64,000 nt of DNA from CADEDV01 sp048498035 (GTDB lineage Bacteria > Bacteroidota > Bacteroidia > Chitinophagales > Chitinophagaceae): assembly GCA_048498035.1 (NCBI GenBank), contig JBEHYT010000021.1, positions 1 to 64,000 on the forward strand. The letters are read 5' to 3'. The notes below the pieces were generated by a model, which saw nothing but the letters and a program-made list of their open reading frames with translations, did no database searches and was not told the origin of the DNA. The translations under genes and the position numbers were made by a program. The first letter of the stretch is position 1. Each line of letters begins with the position of its first letter. Positions 8,667-17,066 of the stretch are shown here, piece by piece.

Positions 8667-9773
8667 ATGAGAAAGCCTTTATCATTTCTTTCCTGCCTGC
8701 TATTGGGTTTTTCTGCTACCGTCCTGGTGGCGCCGGAAACCCATTCTGACGGACCGTATGTATTTTACCGGAATAATCATGTATACACGAGTTATATTAT
8801 AGGAGAGGATAGTGTAAGACAGGTTGTACAGGACAGCCTGCCAGACAGTGATAAAGCAGCTTTGGTATTAGCGGTGAATACGGTATTGCCGGGCCAGCAA
8901 ATGGAAGTCAAACTGAAGGAGCAACTGGTGCCGGAGTCTGCTGACTGGCCAATGCCTGAAAAATTATTCGTTCTATCTGATATTGAAGGCAACCTGCAGG
9001 GGTTTGTGCAACTGCTCCTTGTTGGCGGTGTAATAGATACCCATTACAATTGGATCTTCGGGAAAGGACACCTGGTATTAAACGGCGATTTCGTGGATCG
9101 CGGATCGCAGGTAACGGAATTGTTGTGGCTGATCTATTCCCTGGAAGATAAGGCCCGGGCTGCGGGTGGTTATGTACATTTTATCCTGGGTAATCATGAG
9201 ATCATGGTAATGAGCGGAGACACCCGCTACACCAATCGCAAATACATGGAGAACGCAAAGCTGCTGAACACACGTTACGAGGGGTTGTTTGACAGCACTT
9301 ATGAGTTGGGGCGCTGGTTGCGGACAAAAAACATCATGGAGAAAATCGGTGATAATCTTTTTGTACATGGCGGCATTTCCGATAAGATGAACGACCTGCG
9401 TCTTAAGCCAGACCAGGTGAATGCACTGGCAAGGCCATTTTATGCAGACAGCAGCTATGAATACCCAAACCGGAAACTGGAAACGATCTTTAGTGATTTC
9501 GGTCCGTTTTGGTACCGTGGCTATTACCAGGCAGACACTGCACAGGAATTGAATGGCGTTATTCGCCGTGCCCTTTCACGCAATGATGTTCGGCATATCT
9601 TCACCGGTCACACTATCATCGCCGATACGATATCGGTGGAATTCAAAGGAAGAATAGTAGACACAGATGTGCACCATGCATCGGGTCGTTCGGAAGCTGT
9701 ATTAATGGAAAACGGCCAGTATTACCGGGTAAACCTGCTCGGAAAAAAATTCCCGCTTACGCTGGCAAAATAG
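8667..9773 (+). CDS. Secreted or membrane-associated metallophosphoesterase
   Basis: 368 aa with an N-terminal hydrophobic segment (residues 5-21). Calcineurin-type motifs appear in order: SDIEGN (D105), GDFVDRG (D141), GNHEIM (N176-H177), HGG in the 230s, and FTGHT near residue 310. These residues bind the di-metal centre and hydrolyse phosphomonoesters, as in PPP-type phosphatases. Motif I is normally D-x-H; here the His is replaced by Glu107, which would alter metal coordination. The N-terminal 90 residues before the catalytic domain are not recognised. Alone on its strand, with a TPR protein convergent 24 bp downstream. Substrate unknown. Confidence 0.85.
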   Translation: MRKPLSFLSCLLLGFSATVLVAPETHSDGPYVFYRNNHVYTSYIIGEDSVRQVVQDSLPDSDKAALVLAVNTVLPGQQMEVKLKEQLVPESADWPMPEKLFVLSDIEGNLQGFVQLLLVGGVIDTHYNWIFGKGHLVLNGDFVDRGSQVTELLWLIYSLEDKARAAGGYVHFILGNHEIMVMSGDTRYTNRKYMENAKLLNTRYEGLFDSTYELGRWLRTKNIMEKIGDNLFVHGGISDKMNDLRLKPDQVNALARPFYADSSYEYPNRKLETIFSDFGPFWYRGYYQADTAQELNGVIRRALSRNDVRHIFTGHTIIADTISVEFKGRIVDTDVHHASGRSEAVLMENGQYYRVNLLGKKFPLTLAK

Positions 9774-9797
9774 CTGGCTGATTGCATCATTACATTG

Positions 9798-10568
9798 CTA
9801 CTTCGGCATCGGCGAAGCTGTTGTCAACGTACGTAAAACCCGGCTGGCTTTACGTACCGCCGATCGGGCAAATCGTTTTTCGCGCGCACCCAATTGACGG
9901 AATTCTTCGCGAAGCGTAGTAAAAAGTTCACGCGCTTCCTGTGTTCGTTCCTGCCGAATGAGAAACATCCCGTATTCATACCGTCCTTCAAAATTGGCAA
10001 ACCGGGATTTAAACCGCTGAAATTCCGCTTCAGCAGCCTTCGTCTGCCCGGTATAGCCGAGGGAAATGGCATAGTGAAGATGTGCCCGTGAACGGGGGAA
10101 CTGCGGAAGCGATTTTATTTTACTGGTTACACGGATCACATCATCATATTGCTTTAGCCGAAAATATGCTTCGGACAATTGAGCCAATACATGTTCACTT
10201 TCTGAAAATGTGCCGGTAAGACTATCATTATAAATTGTAATGGCACGTTGCGTTTCCCCTTTTGCCAGCAGGGCATCGGCGAGTGCAACCCGGTTGGCGA
10301 ATGTATCTGAAAAACGCACATTGGCTTCGAGTTTGCGGATGGAACCCGCCGGATGAATGGCGGAGCCAAGGCTGTCCTGCATCTTTTTAAGTTGCCGGCT
10401 GGTAAACAACACCGTAAAAAAATAGATCAGCGTACCCACCAGTGGCAGGAAGATAATGATCCACAACCACCCGCGATCCTGGCCGGAACGAAGACAATGC
10501 ACCGCGCAGATCACCTGAAGAATAATTACGATGCCAAATGAATAGCCGTGAAGAAAAAACAAAGGCAT
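9798..10568 (-). CDS. Membrane-anchored TPR protein with PLDc_N-like N-terminus
   Basis: 256 aa. Two N-terminal hydrophobic helices (about 9-27 and 33-53) surround DRGWLWIIIFLPLVGTLIYF, the pattern of the phospholipase-D nuclease N-terminal (PLDc_N) membrane module. The rest is alpha-helical with TPR-like repeats (for example RVALADALLAKGETQRAITIY and LAQLSEAYFRLKQYDDVI). No catalytic phospholipase HKD motif is present. It is probably a cytoplasmic-facing scaffold tethered to the inner membrane. It ends with a basic tail. It is divergent from the conserved hypothetical at 10647. Confidence 0.7.
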   Translation of the reverse strand: MPLFFLHGYSFGIVIILQVICAVHCLRSGQDRGWLWIIIFLPLVGTLIYFFTVLFTSRQLKKMQDSLGSAIHPAGSIRKLEANVRFSDTFANRVALADALLAKGETQRAITIYNDSLTGTFSESEHVLAQLSEAYFRLKQYDDVIRVTSKIKSLPQFPRSRAHLHYAISLGYTGQTKAAEAEFQRFKSRFANFEGRYEYGMFLIRQERTQEARELFTTLREEFRQLGAREKRFARSAVRKASRVLRTLTTASPMPK

Positions 10569-10646
10569 GGTTTAAATATCGCCAAAAGATAGGAATCTGC
10601 ACAATGCAGGAACTTTTTTTCTTTCGCTTTGCGTTACATTAGCAGT

Positions 10647-11126
10647 ATGAAAGCAGCCAGTGTACAGGAGATCAAACAGGAATTGCGGACTCTCTCAACC
10701 ACGCAGCTGGTGGAACTATGTCTTCGGATGGCGCGGTTTAAGAAAGAAAATAAGGAATTACTCACGTACCTGTTATTTGAATCCCATAATGAAAGCGCTT
10801 TTGCCACCGCTGTTTGTGATGAAATTGACGCTGAATTTAGCTCGATCAATCTTTCTCATCTTTATTTTGCCCGGAAAACATTGCGGAAAATAGTGCGCAA
10901 TATCAATAAATATGCGCGGTACAGCGCTGTTGATGAAACAGAACTGGTAATGCGACTTCATTTTTGTGAACGCCTGGCAAACGCTGGTATTCCGCTAAAG
11001 CAAAACCAGGTAATACTGAACCTGTATAGCAACCAGGTGAAAAAAGTGGCGGCATTGCTGGAATCCCTGCATGAAGATCTTCAATACGAATATCGCCACC
11101 GGCTCGAAAAAATAGCCGGCAAATAA
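10647..11126 (+). CDS. Conserved helical protein of unknown function
   Basis: 159 aa, predicted all-helical and charged, starting MKAASVQEIKQELRTLSTTQL. An upstream in-frame start at 10629 would add only six residues; the ATG at 10647 gives the more natural N-terminus. LVELCLRMARFKKENKELLTYL and ARKTLRKIVRNINKYARY suggest a DNA/RNA- or protein-binding helical bundle, but no domain is recognised with certainty. No signal peptide, so cytoplasmic. The serine hydrolase gene begins 10 bp after its stop, so the two may be co-transcribed. Confidence 0.65.
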   Translation: MKAASVQEIKQELRTLSTTQLVELCLRMARFKKENKELLTYLLFESHNESAFATAVCDEIDAEFSSINLSHLYFARKTLRKIVRNINKYARYSAVDETELVMRLHFCERLANAGIPLKQNQVILNLYSNQVKKVAALLESLHEDLQYEYRHRLEKIAGK

Positions 11127-11136
11127 ATACTTCGAT

Positions 11137-12420
11137 ATGAAAAAAGAATTTGTCGTTGTCGCCCTGGCCATAATTTTTTGTAGCGCCCTGCGGGCGCAAC
11201 ACAGCAGCCCGTTGTTGGTAGCAAAACCAGCGGCCGCGGGATTTTCAGCAGAGCGGCTACAACGCCTTGATGGCGCAATCCAGGACTGGATTAAAAAGGG
11301 ATGGATGAATGGCGCCGTATCCATGGTAATAAAAGATGGGAAGATTGTGTATTACAAAGCCGCCGGCTATAATAACCTGGATACGCATACGCCGATGCAA
11401 AAAGATGCCATTTTTCGGATTGCATCACAAACCAAGGCTATTACCAGCGTTGCCATCATGCAACTTTGGGAACAAGGAAAATTGTTGCTGACAGACCCGG
11501 TTTCGAAATTCATCCCATCTTTCCGGCACCAACAGGTATTGGAAAAAATAAACTGGACAGATACATCTTACAGCACCATACCAGCTACCCGTGAAATTAC
11601 GATCCGGGACTTATTGACACATACCTCCGGCATTGGCTATGCCCAAATTGGATCACGCGAGGCAAATGCTATTTACGGTAAAGCAGGCCTGATTGCAGGC
11701 GTGGGGCCCGCGCCGGAAAGCCTGCTTAGCGCCATGACTAAATTGGGTACCCTTCCATTATTGCATCAGCCGGGCGCCAAATGGACTTATGGACTGAATG
11801 ACGACCTCTTAGGATGTATTGTTGAAGTTATCAGCGGCACCACGCTGGATACCTATTTCCGCGACAACATTTTCAAGCCGCTGGGTATGAACGACACCTA
11901 TTTTACAATACCACCGGCAAAAGCAGCGCGGCTTGTTAGTATCTATAAGGAAACTGCAAGCGGCAGCCTTGTACCGGCCAATGACAGCCTGCTGAACAGC
12001 GCGGGTAATGCCGATTATCCGCTGCATGCGACCAGCTATTTTTCCGGCGGTGCAGGGCTTTCTTCCACCATTTATGATTATGCAGTCTTTCTTCAAATGT
12101 TATTGAATGGTGGTGAATACAATGGCAAACGCATATTGGGCCCGGCGGCAGTGCGGCTAATGACAATAAACCAGATTGGCGATCTGCCGTTCCGGCCCGA
12201 CGACAGGTTTGGCCTGGGATTCCAATTGGTAGGAGACAGGAATGGCAATGTTCCCTCACATCCTGGCACGTTCAGTTGGGGTGGCGCTTATACCACATCT
12301 TACTGGGTTGATCCAACTGAAAAAATGGTGTTTCTCTTTTATCGCCAGTTGCAGCGGACTACGCATGGAGACCTGTCGGAGCGATTTCGAAATATTTTAT
12401 ATGGCGCGCTTACACGGTAG
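11137..12420 (+). CDS. Secreted serine hydrolase, beta-lactamase fold (class C/EstB-like)
   Basis: 427 aa with signal peptide MKKEFVVVALAIIFCSALRAQ. The nucleophile motif is S97-Q-T-K100 (FRIASQTKAIT), the second motif is YGLND near 214-216, and a late GTFSWGGAYTTSYWVDP replaces the KTG/HTG box, as in EstB-type esterases. Family members are periplasmic or surface esterases or penicillin-binding-like hydrolases. It lacks the DUF3471-like tail of its paralogue at 4392. Its 3' end overlaps the convergent GAPDH-like gene by 11 bp. Confidence 0.88.
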   Translation: MKKEFVVVALAIIFCSALRAQHSSPLLVAKPAAAGFSAERLQRLDGAIQDWIKKGWMNGAVSMVIKDGKIVYYKAAGYNNLDTHTPMQKDAIFRIASQTKAITSVAIMQLWEQGKLLLTDPVSKFIPSFRHQQVLEKINWTDTSYSTIPATREITIRDLLTHTSGIGYAQIGSREANAIYGKAGLIAGVGPAPESLLSAMTKLGTLPLLHQPGAKWTYGLNDDLLGCIVEVISGTTLDTYFRDNIFKPLGMNDTYFTIPPAKAARLVSIYKETASGSLVPANDSLLNSAGNADYPLHATSYFSGGAGLSSTIYDYAVFLQMLLNGGEYNGKRILGPAAVRLMTINQIGDLPFRPDDRFGLGFQLVGDRNGNVPSHPGTFSWGGAYTTSYWVDPTEKMVFLFYRQLQRTTHGDLSERFRNILYGALTR

Positions 12421-13402
12421 TGCTGTTCCAATAATGCAACCAGTCGATCATCCTGCTGGTAAAGCCATATTCATTATCAAACCAGGCAATCAGTTTGAGA
12501 TGATTATCTACAACCGACGTTAGTGTGCCGTCTATGAGACAGGAGTGGGGGTTCCCTTTTATATCCAGTGACACAACGGGTTCTTCTGTATAACCGATTA
12601 TTCCTTTAAACGATTGTTCAGCCGATTTTTTAAATAACGCATTCACCTGCTCGGCCGTTGTGGGTTCATGCAGTTGAACGGTGCAATCTGCCATGGCGCC
12701 ATTTGCCACGGGAACGCGTGTTGACACGGTGGCCATCTTTCCCTTCATACCCGGGAGAACGCGCTCAAGCGATTGACAAAGGTCAATTTCAACAGGTATG
12801 ATGGATTCAGCCGCAGCGCGACCGCGCCTGAACTGGTTATGCGGAGCATCTACAATAGCCTGGCGCGAGGTATAGGAATGAAGGATATTCATGTGAACGG
12901 AGCGAATGCCAATGGCGTTCAGGATATAGATCAGGTGAACGGAACAGTTTGTCATACAACCACCGGGTGATACAATTGGCGTATCGCCATTTACACTGGT
13001 GTGATTAAAACCGTAGATCAACAAGGGAATATCGGGTGAACCGGTGGTAGACAACAACACTCTGCCGGCACCTGCCTCCAGGTGAGTGGCGGCAAGGGCA
13101 TAACTGGAAAAACTTCCGGAGCATTCCAATACTACATCCACTTCCAGGCTCTTCCACGGAAGTTGACTGGGATGGCTGGCCTGGAATACAGGAATTTTGC
13201 GTCCATCAATATGCAGGTTATTATCCTTTAATTGTAAATCGCCGGGTAGTGTTCCATAAATAGAATCATAACGGAGCAAATAGGCCAGGTTTTCCGGCGA
13301 CATAATATCATTTACCGCCACCAGCTCCAGCCCGGGCTGCTCCAGCAGCCTGCGAAATAAAAGTCGGCCAATACGGCCCATTCCATTGATTGCTATACGC
13401 AT
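12410..13402 (-). CDS. Divergent glyceraldehyde-3-phosphate dehydrogenase paralogue
   Basis: 330 aa with the complete GAPDH layout: N-terminal MRIAINGMGRIGRLLFRR Rossmann motif, a catalytic Cys at residue 149 (the classical numbering), His in HSYTSRQAIVDAPH, the RRGRAAAESIIP phosphate loop and a C-terminal WFDNEYGFTSRMIDW. The catalytic strand reads SPGGCMTNCSV instead of the near-invariant SNASCTTNC. GAPDH oxidises glyceraldehyde-3-phosphate with NAD(P) and phosphate in glycolysis; related enzymes use erythrose-4-phosphate. The altered active-site loop suggests a second, specialised copy and that the main gapA lies elsewhere. Substrate and cofactor are uncertain, so no symbol is given. Confidence 0.82.
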   Translation of the reverse strand: MRIAINGMGRIGRLLFRRLLEQPGLELVAVNDIMSPENLAYLLRYDSIYGTLPGDLQLKDNNLHIDGRKIPVFQASHPSQLPWKSLEVDVVLECSGSFSSYALAATHLEAGAGRVLLSTTGSPDIPLLIYGFNHTSVNGDTPIVSPGGCMTNCSVHLIYILNAIGIRSVHMNILHSYTSRQAIVDAPHNQFRRGRAAAESIIPVEIDLCQSLERVLPGMKGKMATVSTRVPVANGAMADCTVQLHEPTTAEQVNALFKKSAEQSFKGIIGYTEEPVVSLDIKGNPHSCLIDGTLTSVVDNHLKLIAWFDNEYGFTSRMIDWLHYWNSTTV

Positions 13403-13422
13403 AGAACCTTTTTAAACCGCTG

Positions 13423-13450
13423 CAAATATCCGATTTCGTGATGGATACAA
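13423..13450 (-). promoter_or_regulatory. Candidate promoter for the GAPDH paralogue
   Basis: On the minus strand TTG (13450-13448) is followed after 17 bp by GATATTTG (13430-13423), one mismatch from TAnnTTTG. The start codon is 20 bp downstream. Confidence 0.35.
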
Positions 13451-13641
13451 CAAAAACGATGCGGGGCGTGCTTTTCCAGGCCGTGGAAGGTAGTTTTTCA
13501 TGGCTTCGAATAAAATAATCGACGCCCGACGTCGTTATCCCTTGTTTCTTTCGCTCTTTTTTAAAAAAAATTGGTAAATCGTTAAACCTTGTGTTCAGCA
13601 GGAGGTCTATTGAACATTCCTGTAACACAAAAAACAACTTT

Positions 13642-14580
13642 ATGAAGGCTAAACTCCTCTTCCTTTTCATCTTTGCAACATCGCTGTCTGTTGCATTTGT
13701 CGGTTGCCAGAAAAGTGCATCCGACGACAGCCAGAACGATACAGAAATAGCTATGGAAGCTGCGCAGCATTCCGATGATGATGCACGCGTATCTGCCGAA
13801 GTAGATGCTGTAGCCAGCGATGCTGATGCAGCATTGGAAACTACGGATGGTTTTTATGCTCGTCAACAACGCCCCGAAGGTCTGATCTGCGATGCAACAG
13901 TTGTTGTAGACACAACAGTTAATCCCCGCACCATCACCATTACGTACAATGGAAACAATTGCAACGGCACACGTACGCGTACCGGCGTTGTTGTGATTTC
14001 CATGCCACAAAATACGCGTTGGAAAAATGCAGGCGCCGCGGTTACGATCACCTACCAGAATCTGAAAATTACCCGCATTGCCGACAATAAAAGCATTACC
14101 ATCAATGGCGCAAAAACGTACACCAATGTATCTGGCGGATTGCTGGTTAATCTTTCATCCCTCGGAACCATTGAACACAGCGTTACCAGCAGCAACATGA
14201 GTGTTACATTCGACAATGGCGCTCAGCGCAGCTGGCAGATTGCCCGCAAGCGCACCTATACCTATAGCAATGGCGTTGTGATTACCGTAAGCGGTATGCA
14301 TACAGAAGGTACACAAACCAATATTGCTGAATGGGGCACCAATCGTTTTGGACGCGCATTTACAACAGCAACAACCACACCGGTCGTAATTCGCCAGGAT
14401 TGCAGTTTCCGGGTTACTGCCGGCGTAGTTACACATACCACACCGCAGTTTACTTCTTCCGTAACTTTTGGACTGGATGCTTCAGGCAATCCTACCAGTT
14501 GCCCTGCAGGATCTTATTACATGAAAGTGATCTGGACGGGTCCGGGAGGTAATGCACACACGGTAATTCTTCCTTACTAA
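13642..14580 (+). CDS. Lipoprotein of unknown function, Chitinophagaceae type
   Basis: 312 aa. The N-terminus MKAKLLFLFIFATSLSVAFVGC has a lipobox (AFVG-C) followed by an acidic low-complexity stretch (Asp/Glu/Ala-rich, residues 25-75), often seen just after the lipidated cysteine in surface-exposed lipoproteins. The remainder is beta-rich with many Thr/Asn/Ser residues, a duplicated pattern of ITYNGNNCNG and ITVSGMHTEG types, and Cys pairs. It probably sits on the outer membrane as a beta-sandwich. An in-frame upstream start at 13591 is rejected because the signal sequence starts at 13642. Monocistronic by position; hut genes follow after 54 bp. Confidence 0.75.
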   Translation: MKAKLLFLFIFATSLSVAFVGCQKSASDDSQNDTEIAMEAAQHSDDDARVSAEVDAVASDADAALETTDGFYARQQRPEGLICDATVVVDTTVNPRTITITYNGNNCNGTRTRTGVVVISMPQNTRWKNAGAAVTITYQNLKITRIADNKSITINGAKTYTNVSGGLLVNLSSLGTIEHSVTSSNMSVTFDNGAQRSWQIARKRTYTYSNGVVITVSGMHTEGTQTNIAEWGTNRFGRAFTTATTTPVVIRQDCSFRVTAGVVTHTTPQFTSSVTFGLDASGNPTSCPAGSYYMKVIWTGPGGNAHTVILPY

Positions 14581-14634
14581 GCCGAACGTGTGGCAGCCGC
14601 TGTCACAACCAAATAATAGTATATTAGCAGCCTT

Positions 14635-15879
14635 ATGGCTGCTATTTTTTTTTCCAATATTAAACTGCTGGCCGGCATTGGCAATCCCACACTACCGTTG
14701 CGCGGGGAGCAGTTAGGTCAACTTGAAAGTATTCCGGGGGCATACCTGTTGGTAGAAGACGGCATGATTGCAGATTATGGCGCAATGACAGACTGGAAAG
14801 GAAAATTGCCGGCAGATGTGGTAGATGCAACAGGTTGTATGGTGTTGCCCGCCTGGGTTGATTCACACACGCACCTGGTTTTTGCGGCGCCGCGGGAGGA
14901 AGAATTTGTAGATAAGATAAGGGGGCTTAGCTATGCGGCAATTGCTGCAAAAGGCGGGGGCATTTTGCATTCTGCTGAGAAACTGGCAGCCATGCCGGAA
15001 GATATGCTTTTTGAACAAGCCTGGCATCGCCTCCTGGAAGTGGCGAAGATGGGAACGGCCACTATTGAGATCAAGAGCGGCTATGGTCTTTCCGTGGAAG
15101 CTGAGTTGAAAATGCTCCGGGTAATAAAAAAATTAAAGGAAAAAAGCCGGCTTAACATTAAAGCCACCTTCCTGGGCGCACACGCATTTCCGGCAGGCTA
15201 TCGTGAAGATCACGAAGGATATATCCGGCTGATTATGGACGAAATGCTGCCGGTTATTGAACAGGAAAAGCTGGCCGATTATATTGATGTGTTCTGTGAA
15301 AAAGGATTTTTCTCCGTATCCCAAACAACGGCCATTTGCGAAGCGGGGAAAAGACATGGACTCAAGCCGCGCCTGCATGTAAACCAGTTGAATTCGATTG
15401 GCGGCATTGCCTGTGGCATTGAGCAGGGTGCCATATCCCTGGATCACCTGGAAACGATGACCGACGATGACATCCGGCAAATCAGCGCATCCCCAAGTAT
15501 CGCTACGTTGTTGCCAACAGCAGCCTTTTTTCTCAGGATGCCATTTCAACCCGCCAGGGAATTAATAAAGGCGGGAGCAGCCGTAGCACTGGCCTCTGAT
15601 TTTAACCCCGGCTCTTCGCCCTCGGGAAATATGAACCTGGTGGTCTCTATGGCCTGCATCCAGCTGAAAATGCTCCCGGAAGAAGCATTGAACGCTGCAA
15701 CGATCAATGGTGCATTCGCACTGGAACTGGCTGGTCAAACCGGCAGTATAGCCGTGGGTAAACGTGCAGATCTGCTGCTTACGCAACCTGTTTCCTCTAT
15801 TGCCTACCTGCCGTATGCCTTCGGCACAGATAATCTCCGCAACGTGATGGTGGCAGGAGAGTGGATGCGTTCCTGGTAA
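14635..15879 (+). CDS. hutI: Imidazolonepropionase
   Basis: The 414-aa protein is an amidohydrolase with the HutI arrangement: DSHTHLVFA (H78, H80 metal ligands) followed by the HutI-specific RGLSYAAIAAKGGGI loop, EIKSGYGL, FLGAHAFP, LHVNQLNSIGG, and the metal Asp in ASDFNPGSSPSGNM. It hydrolyses 4-imidazolone-5-propanoate to N-formimidoyl-L-glutamate, the third step of histidine degradation, in the cytoplasm. The gene for the next enzyme, hutG, starts 70 bp downstream, consistent with one operon. hutH and hutU are not in the window. Confidence 0.96.
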   Translation: MAAIFFSNIKLLAGIGNPTLPLRGEQLGQLESIPGAYLLVEDGMIADYGAMTDWKGKLPADVVDATGCMVLPAWVDSHTHLVFAAPREEEFVDKIRGLSYAAIAAKGGGILHSAEKLAAMPEDMLFEQAWHRLLEVAKMGTATIEIKSGYGLSVEAELKMLRVIKKLKEKSRLNIKATFLGAHAFPAGYREDHEGYIRLIMDEMLPVIEQEKLADYIDVFCEKGFFSVSQTTAICEAGKRHGLKPRLHVNQLNSIGGIACGIEQGAISLDHLETMTDDDIRQISASPSIATLLPTAAFFLRMPFQPARELIKAGAAVALASDFNPGSSPSGNMNLVVSMACIQLKMLPEEALNAATINGAFALELAGQTGSIAVGKRADLLLTQPVSSIAYLPYAFGTDNLRNVMVAGEWMRSW

Positions 15880-15949
15880 AGGAGTTGCCGGCGCTGGAGA
15901 TTTGAAAACAAAACCATAGCTTTAGAAAACGATAATTGAACGATTGCGT

Positions 15950-17062
15950 ATGGAAAAAGCAGATTCAACTTTACAACCGGAACAGGGCCAGTTGCGGCAG
16001 TTACGACATTTAAAAGTGTACAACAAACAGGACGTTTTGGCGCTTACCCGGCTGCGCCGGTTTGAAACAAGGCTTGGAGAACGGGTTCACACCCTGGCAC
16101 CGGGGCAGGAACTCGAAACTGCCATTGCCACCTGTCCGGCAAAATTTGTCATTTTCGGAATACCGGAAGATTTGGGCACCAAGGGAAACAATGGCATTGG
16201 TGGTACAGATACGGCCTGGGTTCCTTTCCTGCAAAGCTTCCTGAACATCCAAAGCAACGACTTTCTGGACGGCGAGGACGTGCTGCTCATCGGTCATTTT
16301 GATTTTGGAGATATACAATACCTGATTGACACCACGGCCAAAAGCCCGGATGAAAAAACCGAAGCCTACCGCCATGCCGTGAATGCGATAGACGATGAAG
16401 TGGAACAACTTGCCAAGATCATCAGCGCAGCCGGTCGCATTCCACTGGTGATAGGCGGCGGACATAATAACACATATCCACTTTTGAAAGGATGCGCTAA
16501 AGGATGGCATCGCGCAGGCGCTATTCCACTTGCTCAACTTAATTGCATTAACCTTGATGCCCATGCGGATTACCGTCCCATGGAAGGCAGGCATAGTGGA
16601 AATGCGTTCCGCTACGCGGAAGAAGATGGCTACCTGCAAAAATATTGCGTGATCGGGTTACATGAAAACTACATTGCACAAAATGTATGGCTTGATATTG
16701 TCAATAATCCCTTTATTGACTGCATCACCTTCGAAGACATTTTTGTACATGAAAAAAGAACCTTTATGCAGGCCGTGGCTCATGCAACCTCTTTTACAGG
16801 TGATACCATGTGCGGGATAGATGTTGACCTGGACGCCATAGAGCAATTACTCAGCAGCGCTGTTTCGCCGGTAGGCGTACAACCCATCCATGCGCGGCAA
16901 TATGTATCCTTTGCAGCAGCTGACAGCAACCCGGCATACCTGCACATTTGTGAGGGCGCTACGCGATTGGCAGATGGTCGCACGGATGCCACCACCGGTA
17001 AAATGATCAGCTATTTGGTAAGTGATTTTATTAAGGCGCGCCTATCGGTTGAACAAAAATGA
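15950..17062 (+). CDS. hutG: Formimidoylglutamase (arginase/ureohydrolase family)
   Basis: The 370-aa protein has the ureohydrolase metal motifs in order: GGGHNNTYP, NLDAHADYRPMEGRHSGN and CGIDVDLDAI, which hold two Mn ions. It is longer than classical HutG and belongs to the Bacteroidota type of formimidoylglutamase. It cleaves N-formimidoyl-L-glutamate to glutamate and formamide, the final step after HutI upstream. The ATG at 15950 is preferred over the TTG six bases earlier. The stop lies 4 bp from the end of the convergent ABC-F gene. Confidence 0.92.
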   Translation: MEKADSTLQPEQGQLRQLRHLKVYNKQDVLALTRLRRFETRLGERVHTLAPGQELETAIATCPAKFVIFGIPEDLGTKGNNGIGGTDTAWVPFLQSFLNIQSNDFLDGEDVLLIGHFDFGDIQYLIDTTAKSPDEKTEAYRHAVNAIDDEVEQLAKIISAAGRIPLVIGGGHNNTYPLLKGCAKGWHRAGAIPLAQLNCINLDAHADYRPMEGRHSGNAFRYAEEDGYLQKYCVIGLHENYIAQNVWLDIVNNPFIDCITFEDIFVHEKRTFMQAVAHATSFTGDTMCGIDVDLDAIEQLLSSAVSPVGVQPIHARQYVSFAAADSNPAYLHICEGATRLADGRTDATTGKMISYLVSDFIKARLSVEQK

Positions 17063-17066
17063 GTGA

